A stretch of 64,000 nt of DNA from Colwellia sp. Arc7-D (GCF_003061515.1 NZ_CP028924.1:1860001-1924000); one strand, 5' to 3'. Shown: positions 19,597 to 28,465, counted from the stretch's first letter. Notes: a model not told the origin generated them from the letters alone. A program made the numbers and translations.

Positions 19597-21369
19597 TTAT
19601 TTTTCTATCGTAATTGGCCATGTTATTACGATGGTAGTACCACGTACACCATCGGATTGAATAGTTAAACTACCACCGTAATGTTCTACCGTTTTCTTCG
19701 ATAATGACAAGCCCATTCCGCTGCCTTCAACTTTATCTCGTGGTCTTAAAGTTTGAAACATTTCAACGGCTTTATCAAACAGTTCAGCCGGAATACCTGG
19801 ACCGTCGTCTTCGACACTAATAATATGCATGTCGTTAACTGCTTTGTAGTGTATTTGAATATGACCTTCGGTTTTATCATGATGCTTTATTGCATTTGAA
19901 ATTAGGTTGCGTAGTACTACCTCTATTGGCGTTCTGGGTAATAGTAACACTTGTTTTTCAACTGATAATTTGAAAGTAATCGGATGGTCTAATAAACTAA
20001 AAATATCATTTGCTGTTGCTTTTAAGTCTAAAGGTTTTGCTTTGAACTCGTGACGACCAATACGGGCATAATCGAGCAAGTCGTCTAGCAATTTATTCAT
20101 TCTTTCACTGCGATTGTTTAACAGTTTCAAATGTTCTTTAGAGCTGTCAGGTAAAATATTTTCACAATCTTCAGTTATCCAACTCACTAATTTTCTCATC
20201 GCATTCAGTGGTGATTTTAAATCATGTGAAGCAACATAGGCAAATTGTTCGAGATCTTGGTTTGACTTAGTTAATCGAGTTGTTTTAATTTTTAATTCAC
20301 GCGTAATTTCGTCAGCATAAATAAGAGCTTGTTTGTTAGATCTGGACAAAACGATGAATAATGCTAAGAGTAAAAGGTCTATAACTACACCACCCGCCAA
20401 TATAAAGTAAGGTTGGTTGGAGCCTGAAGCTTTTCTAAAGTTCAAGTTTGAGTTAATGGTAACTTGCCATTTTCGACCATAAAAATCTACATCTACTCGC
20501 TTACTAAATAACGGCTTAGGGTCTATTTTATCGGCAAGGGTATTGTCCATATCATTGTATAAAGACTGACCTGCATCACTGATTTTTATACTCACATGGC
20601 GTTGATCGACAGCTAGGGTACCGGAAATAAGTTTAGACATTATGAAGGGGGCATAAGCAACGCCTTCAATTGCGGCTTGTCGTTCACTTATCGTACTATG
20701 ACTCATACCCTTTTTATAAAAAGGTGCGTAAAAAAGAAAACCTGGGGTTTTTTTGGCATCTTGCACCAAGGTGATAGGGCCGGTCAATTGCGCGAGACCT
20801 GTATCTCTGGCTTTTTTGACACCAAGGTATCTGTTTTCTTCAAATGCGACATCTAAACCAACAGCTTGTTTATTGGTTATCAATGGTTCAATAAAGGTTA
20901 TAGGCCAAAGTTCATACGCGTTGTGTGATGGGTGTACGACAAAGTCAGGTCGGTTTTTTTTATGTTTTTCGATAAAGCTTAAGCGCTGATCTTTTTTTAC
21001 TTTATAGATCACCCCTAAGCCATTAATGCCAGGATATGTTTCGTCTATTCGCAAACTATTGCTGTAGTTTTGCCATTGTTTGTTATCAATTTCTAATTCA
21101 TTGGCATCAATATGAGCCACAGCGCCCCATAATGCGTGTTCGTATAACTGCATTCTTTCTTTAACAAGCTCGATTACATGCAAAGATTCACGCTCAAAAC
21201 GTTCTGCTATTCTTTTGTTGACTTGTTCTGAGGCAATATACCAAGCACCAACGGTTAGAATTGAGGAAAGTGCGAGTATTAACCAATGAACGCCATGAAA
21301 ACGGCTAGAGTCAATTAATTTCTGTCGCTCAATATCTGTATGGGTGATGTCAGTTGTTTCATTATTCAT
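19597..21369 (-). CDS. CHASE-domain sensor histidine kinase
   Basis: 590 residues. Membrane helix about 28-46, periplasmic CHASE domain about 70-290 (NSLRIDETYPGINGLGVI, LTGPITLVQD, GFLFYAPFY), second helix about 322-342, short coiled coil, HisKA with phospho-acceptor His382 in VASHDLKSPLNAM, and an HATPase with N box (RNLISNAIKHHD), G1 box (VEDDGPGIP) and G2 (GSGMGLSLSKK). It senses a small external ligand of unknown kind and should phosphorylate the two following response regulators. First gene of the three-gene signalling operon. Confidence 0.92.
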   Translation of the reverse strand: MNNETTDITHTDIERQKLIDSSRFHGVHWLILALSSILTVGAWYIASEQVNKRIAERFERESLHVIELVKERMQLYEHALWGAVAHIDANELEIDNKQWQNYSNSLRIDETYPGINGLGVIYKVKKDQRLSFIEKHKKNRPDFVVHPSHNAYELWPITFIEPLITNKQAVGLDVAFEENRYLGVKKARDTGLAQLTGPITLVQDAKKTPGFLFYAPFYKKGMSHSTISERQAAIEGVAYAPFIMSKLISGTLAVDQRHVSIKISDAGQSLYNDMDNTLADKIDPKPLFSKRVDVDFYGRKWQVTINSNLNFRKASGSNQPYFILAGGVVIDLLLLALFIVLSRSNKQALIYADEITRELKIKTTRLTKSNQDLEQFAYVASHDLKSPLNAMRKLVSWITEDCENILPDSSKEHLKLLNNRSERMNKLLDDLLDYARIGRHEFKAKPLDLKATANDIFSLLDHPITFKLSVEKQVLLLPRTPIEVVLRNLISNAIKHHDKTEGHIQIHYKAVNDMHIISVEDDGPGIPAELFDKAVEMFQTLRPRDKVEGSGMGLSLSKKTVEHYGGSLTIQSDGVRGTTIVITWPITIEK

Positions 21370-21908
21370 TAAAACATCTCTAAATGTTGTGTTAAATATT
21401 TAATAAATTAATCTGTTTAAATAAGGGTATGTATACAAAATTTAGTGCTACAAATTGTGAATAAACTAACTATATCATTAACATAATATAAAAATCAGGC
21501 TATTGCTAGAATATCGATTTTTATTGTGCATTATTAAATGTTATTACCATAATTAGCTTAAAAATTGATTGATTATTAAACGCATATGATTCTTAACCTA
21601 TTCTAGTAAGTTACGTATGAAACAAGCGTAAAGATCAGAAACTTATAAAAACTAATATAAAAGAAAAATAATATTTAACATTATGATACGAAATCATTGA
21701 TGGATTTAGAAATATATCCACTAGCTTTATTACAATATTAATTGCAATTTTTATGTGTAGATTCATATAAACACAGCATATTTTTCATGTTCTATTGACA
21801 TATTTTTGTTTAATAAATTAATTTGATTACATTGAATAAATTAAAGCGTTTGCTAGCTTGAAACTAATCATTATAATTGTCGGTATACATAATTTATTGA
21901 GCTTTAAA
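21370..21908. other. Long AT-rich intergenic region between divergent genes
   Basis: About 540 bases between the CHASE kinase and the MlaC-like gene, very AT-rich. I see no convincing small gene, hairpin or repeat. It must hold the promoters for both directions. Confidence 0.5.
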
Positions 21909-22544
21909 ATGAAAACCAAACGGGCGTTCAACACTAACTTACTCAGTGTTGTTTTTATTACGATGGCGTTACTTATATCTGCAACTGTTTTTGCTACAGC
22001 TGACGAGGCTAAAGTAAAAGTGAAAAACGTTTTTAGTCAGGTGGAAACCTCTCTAATTAAACTAAAAAAAGCGGATACGTTAACAAAAAATAATATCAGA
22101 GATGTGTTAAATCAGTATTTATTGCCTGAGGTTGATACGCGCTACTTTACTTATAAAGTGCTCAATAAAAACATGGCTAAGGTGCCAGATGATCTTAAAA
22201 CGTCTTTTATCGCTGAATTGTCTCAACAACTTATTAACACTTATAGTAATTTGTTAAATAAATACAATAATGAAGTGATTAATATCGGCCAAAGTACCTT
22301 GTCTAAAAGCGGTAAAATAGCCATGGTAGATATTACTATTGTAGGTAAGAATAAAACCAACAAAGCAGTTGTAAAACTATTACAGTCAGATGAGCTTAAT
22401 TGGCTTTTCTTTGATATTGAAGTTGAAGGTATAAGCTTATTGCAAACAAAACAGGCAGAAATAAACGCCAGTTTTAACAAATTAGGGGTAGAAGGTACCT
22501 TATCTCACTTGCAAAAAATCAATCAAAAAGTGGTTGAAGACTAA
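21909..22544 (+). CDS. MlaC/Ttg2D-like periplasmic phospholipid-binding protein
   Basis: 211 residues from the ATG at 21909; the frame begins at a TTG at 21858 but the signal peptide fits the inner start (cleavage near VFA-TADEAK). The mature part follows the MlaC pattern: a helical N-terminus, LLPEVDTRYFTYKVLNK, LSQQLINTYSNLLNKYNN, and a C-terminal strand region with WLFFDIEVEGISLLQ. MlaC ferries phospholipid between outer-membrane MlaA and the inner-membrane MlaFEDB transporter. None of those partners is here, so this is an orphan copy; the neighbour is an MscS channel. Substrate is uncertain. Confidence 0.75.
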   Translation: MKTKRAFNTNLLSVVFITMALLISATVFATADEAKVKVKNVFSQVETSLIKLKKADTLTKNNIRDVLNQYLLPEVDTRYFTYKVLNKNMAKVPDDLKTSFIAELSQQLINTYSNLLNKYNNEVINIGQSTLSKSGKIAMVDITIVGKNKTNKAVVKLLQSDELNWLFFDIEVEGISLLQTKQAEINASFNKLGVEGTLSHLQKINQKVVED

Positions 22545-22602
22545 TCATTGATTTTATTGTATTTAAGCATATCGTGTTTACAACTAATCTAAGGTAATTA
22601 TT

Positions 22603-23424
22603 ATTTTTTATATTGACACTGTCATTGAATTTTTATTACAGCACAAATTCATACTAACATTATTATTTATTATTGCTTTTTATAGTTTTAAAGCGATTAC
22701 GATAAAGGTAATAAAAAGAAAATCTAAGAAGAGTAAAAGATTAAAAATTAATATGGTAAATAATATATTTACTCTGTTAGTGATTGTTTTTATTTTTAAT
22801 ATTTGGTCGAGTGAAATTCAAAAGTTTGCTTTTTCAATCGCGGCATTTATTGTTGCTATCGTACTTGCAACCAGAGAATTTATTCAATGTTTTATCGGTT
22901 TTATCTATATTTTAACTAGTCGTCCATTTCGTATTGGTGATTGGATACAAGTGGGTAAATATTATGGTGAGGTTCATTCTAATGATTGGGCAAAACTCAC
23001 ACTGTTAGAGGTTAATAAACACGATTATCAATACACAGGAAAAACCTTGTATGTGCCTAATAGTCAGTTAATTACTTCTGTTATCAAGAACCTGAACTTT
23101 TTAAAGCGCTACGCAATGCATCATTTCACGATAGTGCGCGATGATAGTGTGAACCCTTTTATTTTTCTTGATACATTGCATGAAAAAGCAAATTTGTATT
23201 GTATAGAATTTAAAGAGGTTGCGATTAGATATAACCAACTGATAGAAAATAGATTAGACATTAGTATTGCCGGGCCTGAGCCCCATATTCAGGTGTCAAC
23301 ATCTGAACTTGGTGATACTCAAATAGCGTTTTCAATTTTTTGTCCAACTGAAAAAGCATTAGGTATAGAACAAAAGCTTACTGCAGATTTTATGAAGTTA
23401 TGGTTCGAAAATAAAAAGGATTAG
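22603..23424 (+). CDS. MscS-family channel (copy 2) with an apparent AUU start
   Basis: Channel protein with TSRPFRIGDWIQVGKYYGEV and YVPNSQLITSVIKNLNF typical of MscS. The first ATG in frame (22753) would remove the first membrane helix. The open frame continues upstream to a TAA at 22585 and encodes a good helix (HKFILTLLFIIAFYSF) plus a basic linker, but has no ATG, GTG, TTG or CTG. AAGG at 22591-22594 is well placed for ATT at 22600 or 22603, giving about 273 residues, the normal small-MscS length. Either an AUU start like that of infC, or a lost start codon with translation from 22753. The pore region is less conserved than in the other two copies. Confidence 0.7.
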   Translation: MFYIDTVIEFLLQHKFILTLLFIIAFYSFKAITIKVIKRKSKKSKRLKINMVNNIFTLLVIVFIFNIWSSEIQKFAFSIAAFIVAIVLATREFIQCFIGFIYILTSRPFRIGDWIQVGKYYGEVHSNDWAKLTLLEVNKHDYQYTGKTLYVPNSQLITSVIKNLNFLKRYAMHHFTIVRDDSVNPFIFLDTLHEKANLYCIEFKEVAIRYNQLIENRLDISIAGPEPHIQVSTSELGDTQIAFSIFCPTEKALGIEQKLTADFMKLWFENKKD

Positions 23425-23455
23425 TGTTTACATTACTTGAAGTCATGCTAAATTC

Positions 23456-23490
23456 TAGGAGCCTGTAACAATATCTGTTATAGGCTCCTA
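23456..23490 (+). terminator. Hairpin downstream of MscS copy 2
   Basis: Arms of 14 bases (TAGGAGCCTGTAAC, 23456-23469, with 23477-23490) pair with one G-U wobble and a 7-base loop. It lies 31 bases after the channel gene; only a short T stretch follows. Confidence 0.6.
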
Positions 23491-23727
23491 ACCCTTTATA
23501 AATAAGCTTATATTGCTCATATCGTATTCCAAGCCAAGCATCTTTGTTAAGTATTTCAGGCCAGTATTCGAAACTTTATTTGTTGCTTTTACAGATTTTC
23601 CTTTGCTTACTGTGCCTGAACTTACTCAATTCAAATAACTAAAGACAAAACCATTCGACTGAAAGTCTTTGCAGTTCAAGTGAAAACTTACCTTAAATTC
23701 GTATGATTATTAATATGGCTGAGTAAG

Positions 23728-23766
23728 AACGTTAAATAATAACGTTAAATGGTAACGTTAAATAAT
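23728..23766. repeat. Tandem repeat, 3 x 13 bases
   Basis: Three head-to-tail copies of AACGTTAAATAAT, the middle one with GG at positions 11-12. Each unit contains the palindrome AACGTT, so spaced protein binding is possible; slippage is the simpler explanation. Confidence 0.8.
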
Positions 23767-23844
23767 AACCAGCATCTATTGTTGCACTGCCTGTATAGCG
23801 ATTGAGGAAAATTTTGGATTGTTTAAATAATTTGGCCTGTGGAA

Positions 23845-23881
23845 ATAAAAAGCCCCTGTAATATTTTATTACAGGGGCTTT
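23845..23881 (-). terminator. Rho-independent terminator of MscS copy 3
   Basis: Perfect 14-base arms AAAGCCCCTGTAAT (23849-23862) and its complement (23868-23881) with a 5-base loop. On the minus strand it is followed by TTTTATTT. It lies 33 bases after the stop of the minus-strand channel gene. Confidence 0.88.
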
Positions 23882-23914
23882 ACTTACAGATTAGTTAACA
23901 TATTGCTTTGCTAT

Positions 23915-24802
23915 TTAGTCGGCTTTTCGTTCACTTTTAACCAACTGTAGCGAGCCATCGATATGAATATCACGCTGAGGGAATGCAACCACAATGTCAT
24001 TTTGTTCAAATAATTCCTCTAAACGAAATCTAACATTACTTTTTGCGACCCTTAAGCCTGTTTCTGCGCGCGAACTTATCCAGAATGTAACTTGAAACAT
24101 TAATGAATTGTCGCCAAAGTCATCAAAAGTCACTAATGGTTTAGGTTCGGTAAGGGCTTCAGGTTGCTCAGTAGTCGCTTGCATAATTAATTCAGCTACT
24201 TTTTTAGCTGGTGAGCCATAGGCAACACCAACAGAAACTGAACACCGCACAAATTGGTCTACTAAGGTCCAATTCACAACCGTATTTTCGAGTAATTTAC
24301 TGTTAGGAATAAGTAAATGAACACCATCTATACGTTTAATGCGTGTTGAGCGGGTATTAATTTCTTCCACTAAACCTTTAGTATCTTCAACTTCTAAAAA
24401 ATCACCAATGCGAATAGGGCGTTCCCACATTAATATCCAACCACTAATAAAGTTATTGATAATGTTTTGTGCACCAAAACCAAAACCAATGGCAATCGCG
24501 CCAGATAAAAACGCAAAGGCGGCAATCGGCACATTCATAAAGTCTAATATGCTGATAATAATAACCGCTATGGCTATAACGAATAAAATCCGTTCAATTA
24601 AATGAATGACATTTGGGTCAGTTTTTTTCTTTCTTAAACGGTTACTGATTAACTTAATTAGCCATTTACTCAATAACAAACCAATGATAATGAGTAGGGG
24701 GATAAAAAGTATATCGCCTAATGTAACAGGTTGATCTGATACATTAATCACGTTAAAAGTCAGCAATGCTGTTATTTGTTCTACTATCTGTTCAAATGTC
24801 AT
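23915..24802 (-). CDS. Mechanosensitive channel, MscS family (copy 3)
   Basis: 295 residues with three N-terminal membrane helices, the pore helix and following segment LSGAIAIGFGFGAQNIINNFISGWILMWERPIRIGDFLEV, and the cytoplasmic cage (HLLIPNSKLLENTVVNWT, VAFPQRDIHIDG). This is the YbdG/KefA-like style with a long first periplasmic part. It is the last gene after the rimK cassette: its start is 27 bases past the stop of the rimB-like gene, so it may be in the same transcript. Confidence 0.9.
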   Translation of the reverse strand: MTFEQIVEQITALLTFNVINVSDQPVTLGDILFIPLLIIIGLLLSKWLIKLISNRLRKKKTDPNVIHLIERILFVIAIAVIIISILDFMNVPIAAFAFLSGAIAIGFGFGAQNIINNFISGWILMWERPIRIGDFLEVEDTKGLVEEINTRSTRIKRIDGVHLLIPNSKLLENTVVNWTLVDQFVRCSVSVGVAYGSPAKKVAELIMQATTEQPEALTEPKPLVTFDDFGDNSLMFQVTFWISSRAETGLRVAKSNVRFRLEELFEQNDIVVAFPQRDIHIDGSLQLVKSERKAD

Positions 24803-24829
24803 ATTATCGCCTCAATAAATGGTAATAAG

Positions 24830-25261
24830 TTAAGAACTTACAAATACTTTTGATGGGTCAACAAGAAACCTTTTACCTATAGCCTCTCTACCAAATAACA
24901 TTAAGTAACTCATGTCTGAACGATCCGTTAACGTTATTTCAATCGACCAATTTATATCACCCAGTTGCACTGGCGTTAATATAACATAACGTTGTTCAGA
25001 GGTGCCATTTGAAGATTTAACTCTTCTGATGTCATGTATCGGCGCTTCACAAGAGATCATTTCATCAACATTGTAAACGTCTGGGTGTAAGTCAAACCTC
25101 ACCATTATTTTGCCATCTTTTTTAAATTTGACAATGTTGTCAACATGGAGCGAAGACGTTTTCGCTCCCGTGTCAACGCGCACCTGTATATCAGCTATTG
25201 CTAACTCAGGTAACGCTATTGTTTCTAAACGTCCAATAATCGCTTTTTGTTTTGTAGTCAT
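24830..25261 (-). CDS. rimB: RimB-like aspartic protease (PF05618, 'ATP-dependent zinc protease')
   Basis: 143 residues, a retropepsin-like fold with the catalytic motif VDTGAKTSSLH (Asp30-Thr31-Gly32). It matches the family annotated as RimK/LysX-related zinc protease, named RimB in Pseudomonas, where it acts with RimK in ribosomal protein S6 modification. Family members I know are about 140-180 residues, so this is complete. It lies 16 bases after the aspartoacylase-like gene and two genes after rimK. The 'ATP-dependent zinc' label is historical; the sequence supports an aspartyl dyad only. Confidence 0.82.
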   Translation of the reverse strand: MTTKQKAIIGRLETIALPELAIADIQVRVDTGAKTSSLHVDNIVKFKKDGKIMVRFDLHPDVYNVDEMISCEAPIHDIRRVKSSNGTSEQRYVILTPVQLGDINWSIEITLTDRSDMSYLMLFGREAIGKRFLVDPSKVFVSS

Positions 25262-25277
25262 ATTACGTTACCTTCTT

Positions 25278-26300
25278 TTACATACTGCTTTGCGGTAATA
25301 AGTTATCTTGAGAGCTCTCTATTTGTTGCGAGATGTGTTTATCATCTTCTTCAAAGTAAGCAATATGGAACATAGCTTCACCTTCTTGTACCAAAGGGAT
25401 ATTTTGTTGACCAATTAATATACCGGCTCTGCTTGCCGTAACTACATCTAAAATGTCGCCATACGGGCTGCCTATTTCAGCTAAAACATCACCTTTTTTA
25501 ATTTGGTCGCCCAACTTAACGCGGTGATTGACAATACCACTACCATTCGCTCGCAACCATTGACTGCTGTTAGCTACAAACGGCGCTATTACTTTTTTAC
25601 GAGTAGTTGAAGCTTTACGCATACCTAAATGTTTTAACACGTTAGTAATGCCTTTCATGCCTGCACGAATTGAGTATTCGTCAAAACGTAGGGCTTCACC
25701 GGCTTCATAAAGTAGCACTTTGGTTTTATGTTTTACTGCTGCTTCTCTTAAAGAACCATCAATAATGTTTGAGTTTAATACCACAGGTACGCCAAATACC
25801 ATGGCTAACTCTTTAGTATCTTCACAAGACAAATCAGCGCGAATTTGCGGTAAATTTGAACGATGAATTGCACCCGTATGTAAATCAATGCCGTAATCAC
25901 AATGCTTAACAATTTCATTAAGAAAAATGTGTGCTATGCGACCCGCCAGCGAACCTTTTGCTGAGCCAGGAAAGCATCGATTAAGATCACGACGGTCAGG
26001 CATATAGCGACTTTGGTTTACTACACCATATACATTGACCATAGGCACCGCTATTAAGGTGCCATGAGTGATTTTAAACTTCTTCTCACTGATTAATCGA
26101 CGAATAATTTCGATACCATTTAATTCGTCGCCATGCACCGCAGCACTAATAAAAATAGTAGGCCCCGGTTTTTTTGCACGAATAATGTGTACAGGCAAAG
26201 ATACATTAGCGTCGGTATATAGCTTGGCGACAGGCAACTCTATTTTGCGCTGTTCGCCAGGTAATATTTCAAACTCGCCTATTTTTAAAATATCTTTCAT
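25278..26300 (-). CDS. Succinylglutamate desuccinylase/aspartoacylase family hydrolase
   Basis: 340 residues, M14-type zinc amidohydrolase. Zinc ligands His56 and Glu59 in AAVHGDELNG and His141 in GIDLHTGAIHR; the substrate Arg/Asn region PDRRDLNRCFPG; a catalytic Glu in LLYEAGEALRFDE. The C-terminal third (VNHRVKLGDQIKKGDVLAEIGSPYG) is a biotinyl-lipoyl-like beta domain common in this subgroup. Between rimK and rimB it is likely to cut an amide bond to an acidic residue, perhaps reversing or trimming what RimK adds. It begins five bases after rimK. True substrate unknown. Confidence 0.85.
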   Translation of the reverse strand: MKDILKIGEFEILPGEQRKIELPVAKLYTDANVSLPVHIIRAKKPGPTIFISAAVHGDELNGIEIIRRLISEKKFKITHGTLIAVPMVNVYGVVNQSRYMPDRRDLNRCFPGSAKGSLAGRIAHIFLNEIVKHCDYGIDLHTGAIHRSNLPQIRADLSCEDTKELAMVFGVPVVLNSNIIDGSLREAAVKHKTKVLLYEAGEALRFDEYSIRAGMKGITNVLKHLGMRKASTTRKKVIAPFVANSSQWLRANGSGIVNHRVKLGDQIKKGDVLAEIGSPYGDILDVVTASRAGILIGQQNIPLVQEGEAMFHIAYFEEDDKHISQQIESSQDNLLPQSSM

Positions 26301-26305
26301 TCAAC

Positions 26306-27211
26306 TTATCCTTTACCGCGCGTTTTATTAGCATGTGGCTTGGCATTTTTTTCTAAAAATTCAAAAATCATACCGGCAATATTTTTGCCTGTTGCTTTTT
26401 CTATGCCTTCTAAACCTGGAGAAGAGTTAACTTCCATTACCATAGGACCATTCTGTGAACGCAATAAATCAACACCACACATGTTCAAGCCCATAGCTTT
26501 TGCAGCACTAATCGCTGTATCACGCTCTGCTTTTGACAATTTAACCACTTCAGCACTTCCGCCGCGATGCAAGTTTGAACGGAATTCACCTTCAGCACCT
26601 TGACGTTTCATGGCAGCAACAACTTTACCACCAATAACTAAACAACGTATGTCAGCACCGCCGGCTTCTTTGATAAACTCTTGTACGAGAATGTTAGCTT
26701 TTAAGCCCATAAACGCTTCAATAATTGCTTCTGCAGCTTTGGCCGTATCAGCTAAAACAACACCAATACCTTGCGTACCTTCTAATAATTTAATTACAAC
26801 GGGTGCGCCACCGACGTTTTTAATTAAATCTTTAGCGTTATCTGGCTTGCTAGCAAAACCTGTACGCGGCATGCCAATCCCTTTACGTGACAATAATTGT
26901 AAAGAACGTAATTTATCGCGTGAACGACTGATTGCAACAGATTCATTAATGTTGAATGTGCCCATCATTTCAAATTGGCGAGCAACAGCAGTACCATAGA
27001 ATGTAACAGAAGCACCAATACGCGGAATAATGGCATCGTACATAGGTAATTCTTTACCGTGATAACGCACTTTAGAATTACTGCTAGTAATGTCCATATA
27101 ACAATGCAAAGTGTCAATTACATCAACTTCATGACCCATAGCTTCGCCTGCTTCTTTAAGACGCTTTGTAGAGTAAAGATTTTTATTTCTTGATAAGATT
27201 GCAATTTTCAT
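26306..27211 (-). CDS. rimK: RimK, ATP-grasp glutamate ligase
   Basis: 301 residues, complete. N-terminal domain [17 protein letters not shown], central linker [21 protein letters not shown]-grasp region [19 protein letters not shown], and metal ligands in [26 protein letters not shown]. RimK adds glutamates to the C-terminus of ribosomal protein S6 in E. coli; related enzymes glutamylate other targets. It heads the operon rimK - deacylase - rimB-like (- mscS) and is divergent from a LysR gene across 137 bases. Confidence 0.93.
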   Translation of the reverse strand: MKIAILSRNKNLYSTKRLKEAGEAMGHEVDVIDTLHCYMDITSSNSKVRYHGKELPMYDAIIPRIGASVTFYGTAVARQFEMMGTFNINESVAISRSRDKLRSLQLLSRKGIGMPRTGFASKPDNAKDLIKNVGGAPVVIKLLEGTQGIGVVLADTAKAAEAIIEAFMGLKANILVQEFIKEAGGADIRCLVIGGKVVAAMKRQGAEGEFRSNLHRGGSAEVVKLSKAERDTAISAAKAMGLNMCGVDLLRSQNGPMVMEVNSSPGLEGIEKATGKNIAGMIFEFLEKNAKPHANKTRGKG

Positions 27212-27317
27212 AGTGTTAATTCCGAATGTTTCACTTTTAAAAATAAAGTGAGGTAAATTTGTAAGTAAAGTGTATAGTCAAACTTTAAAATAATAAAACG
27301 CAATATTTTGGCTGGTT

Positions 27318-27336
27318 TAATCAAAAAAATTGATTA
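27318..27336 (+). promoter_or_regulatory. Inverted repeat just before the LysR gene
   Basis: TAATCAA (27318-27324) and TTGATTA (27330-27336) separated by five A residues, ending 12 bases before the LysR ATG and within the divergent rimK promoter region. It is a good shape for an autoregulatory LysR site, though this one overlaps the ribosome-binding region. Confidence 0.5.
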
Positions 27337-27348
27337 GAGAGGGTTTTT

Positions 27349-28194
27349 ATGAAATTTGAATTATTAACGACATTTTTAGAAGTAAGTCGAACGTTACATT
27401 TTAGAGTCGCCTCTGAAAATCTTTTTATTACCCAATCAGCAGTGAGTGCAAGAATAAAGTTACTCGAAGATGACTTAGGTGTTCTCCTGTTCGACCGAAG
27501 TCATAAACATCTAAAATTAACTAGAGAAGGGCACAGGTTGATCAAGCACGCCAATGAATTACTCTTCATGTGGCAAAAAACCAAGCATGACGTCGGTGTA
27601 GCTGAGCATGATGCGATGCAACTGGCCATTGGCTCTATGAATTCTATTTGGGATATTGTTTTACAAGGTTGGTTGCAAAAAATTCACCGTAATTTAGACA
27701 CCGTTAGTTTGTTTACCAGTACTTATTCGCCGATGGAGTTAAGAAAAAACGTTATTAATCGTACGGTTGATATTGCGTTTTTATTTGAGCCACCTTTTAT
27801 TGAAGATTTGGTGACAGAGAAAGTATCAACGGTACCCTTGCACTTAGTAACCACAGATCCGGATCATGAAGATGGCATGAATGCTGAAGATTATATAATG
27901 GTAGATTATGGCGAGTCGGTAAACACTTTACACATGCGAGAATCTCAGAATGCACCACCGGCTAAACATTTTATGAGTCAACCACGTATTGCTTTAAACT
28001 ACATTTTACAAGCAGGCGGCAGTGCACATTTACCTAGGCAAATGATATTTGAACACGTAGAAGCGCATAATTTATTTGTCGTTGAAAGTGCACCTGTTTA
28101 TCATCGAGAAATCTTTGCTGTCTACTTAGCTAAAAGTCAAAAAACTGAAGTTATTAAACAAGTTATTGGTTTATTTCCGCAATTAGCGGTTTAG
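27349..28194 (+). CDS. LysR-family regulator (HdfR-like)
   Basis: 281 residues. N-terminal winged helix with FRVASENLFITQSAVSARIKLLEDDLGVLLFDR, then an effector-binding domain. The helix-turn-helix and the phrase MWQKTKHDV resemble HdfR of enterobacteria. Divergent from rimK, so rimK regulation is a plausible role. No ligand can be inferred. Confidence 0.85.
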   Translation: MKFELLTTFLEVSRTLHFRVASENLFITQSAVSARIKLLEDDLGVLLFDRSHKHLKLTREGHRLIKHANELLFMWQKTKHDVGVAEHDAMQLAIGSMNSIWDIVLQGWLQKIHRNLDTVSLFTSTYSPMELRKNVINRTVDIAFLFEPPFIEDLVTEKVSTVPLHLVTTDPDHEDGMNAEDYIMVDYGESVNTLHMRESQNAPPAKHFMSQPRIALNYILQAGGSAHLPRQMIFEHVEAHNLFVVESAPVYHREIFAVYLAKSQKTEVIKQVIGLFPQLAV

Positions 28195-28312
28195 CAGGTT
28201 AAGTTGATTAGTTTTTTGACGAATAGTGCATATGTTGCTAGCTATTAACGTTAGTCTAGTTAACTAAGCGTTTAATTTACGGCTGACTTTATTTTTATAC
28301 TCACCTGAAAAA

Positions 28313-28384
28313 AAGTTTAAAACCATGCTTAAAGACATGCTTAAAGCTATGCCTAAAGCTATGCCTAAAGCCAAGTTTAAAAAT
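28313..28384 (+). repeat. Six-unit 12-base tandem repeat with a short frame
   Basis: Six head-to-tail 12-base units: AAGTTTAAAACC, ATGCTTAAAGAC, ATGCTTAAAGCT, ATGCCTAAAGCT, ATGCCTAAAGCC, AAGTTTAAAAAT. From the ATG at 28325 they read as a 21-codon frame of Met-x-Lys-Ala type units ending in TGA at 28388. No ribosome site is evident, so it may be only a repeat. It lies downstream of the LysR gene. Confidence 0.75.
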
Positions 28385-28392
28385 AAATGAAG

Positions 28393-28421
28393 AAGGTTAG
28401 CGACTTTAATTCACTAACCTT
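28393..28421. terminator. Hairpin between LysR and ndh
   Basis: Arms AAGGTTAG (28393-28400) and CTAACCTT (28414-28421) in the convergent gap, in AT-rich surroundings. Confidence 0.45.
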
Positions 28422-28465
28422 ATTAAGTATGAGCAGACTTGTTGGAGAAAATTAGTGTGCTGAAA

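Larger units (their letters stand above)
23425..23914. other. Intergenic region with terminators and a small tandem repeat
   Basis: 490 bases between converging MscS genes. It contains the + strand hairpin at 23456, a 3 x 13-base repeat at 23728 and the minus-strand terminator at 23845. I see no gene in the rest. Confidence 0.6.

Noticed and set aside
23728..23766. CRISPR-like array
   Set aside because: Units are 13 bases with no spacers; a plain tandem repeat.
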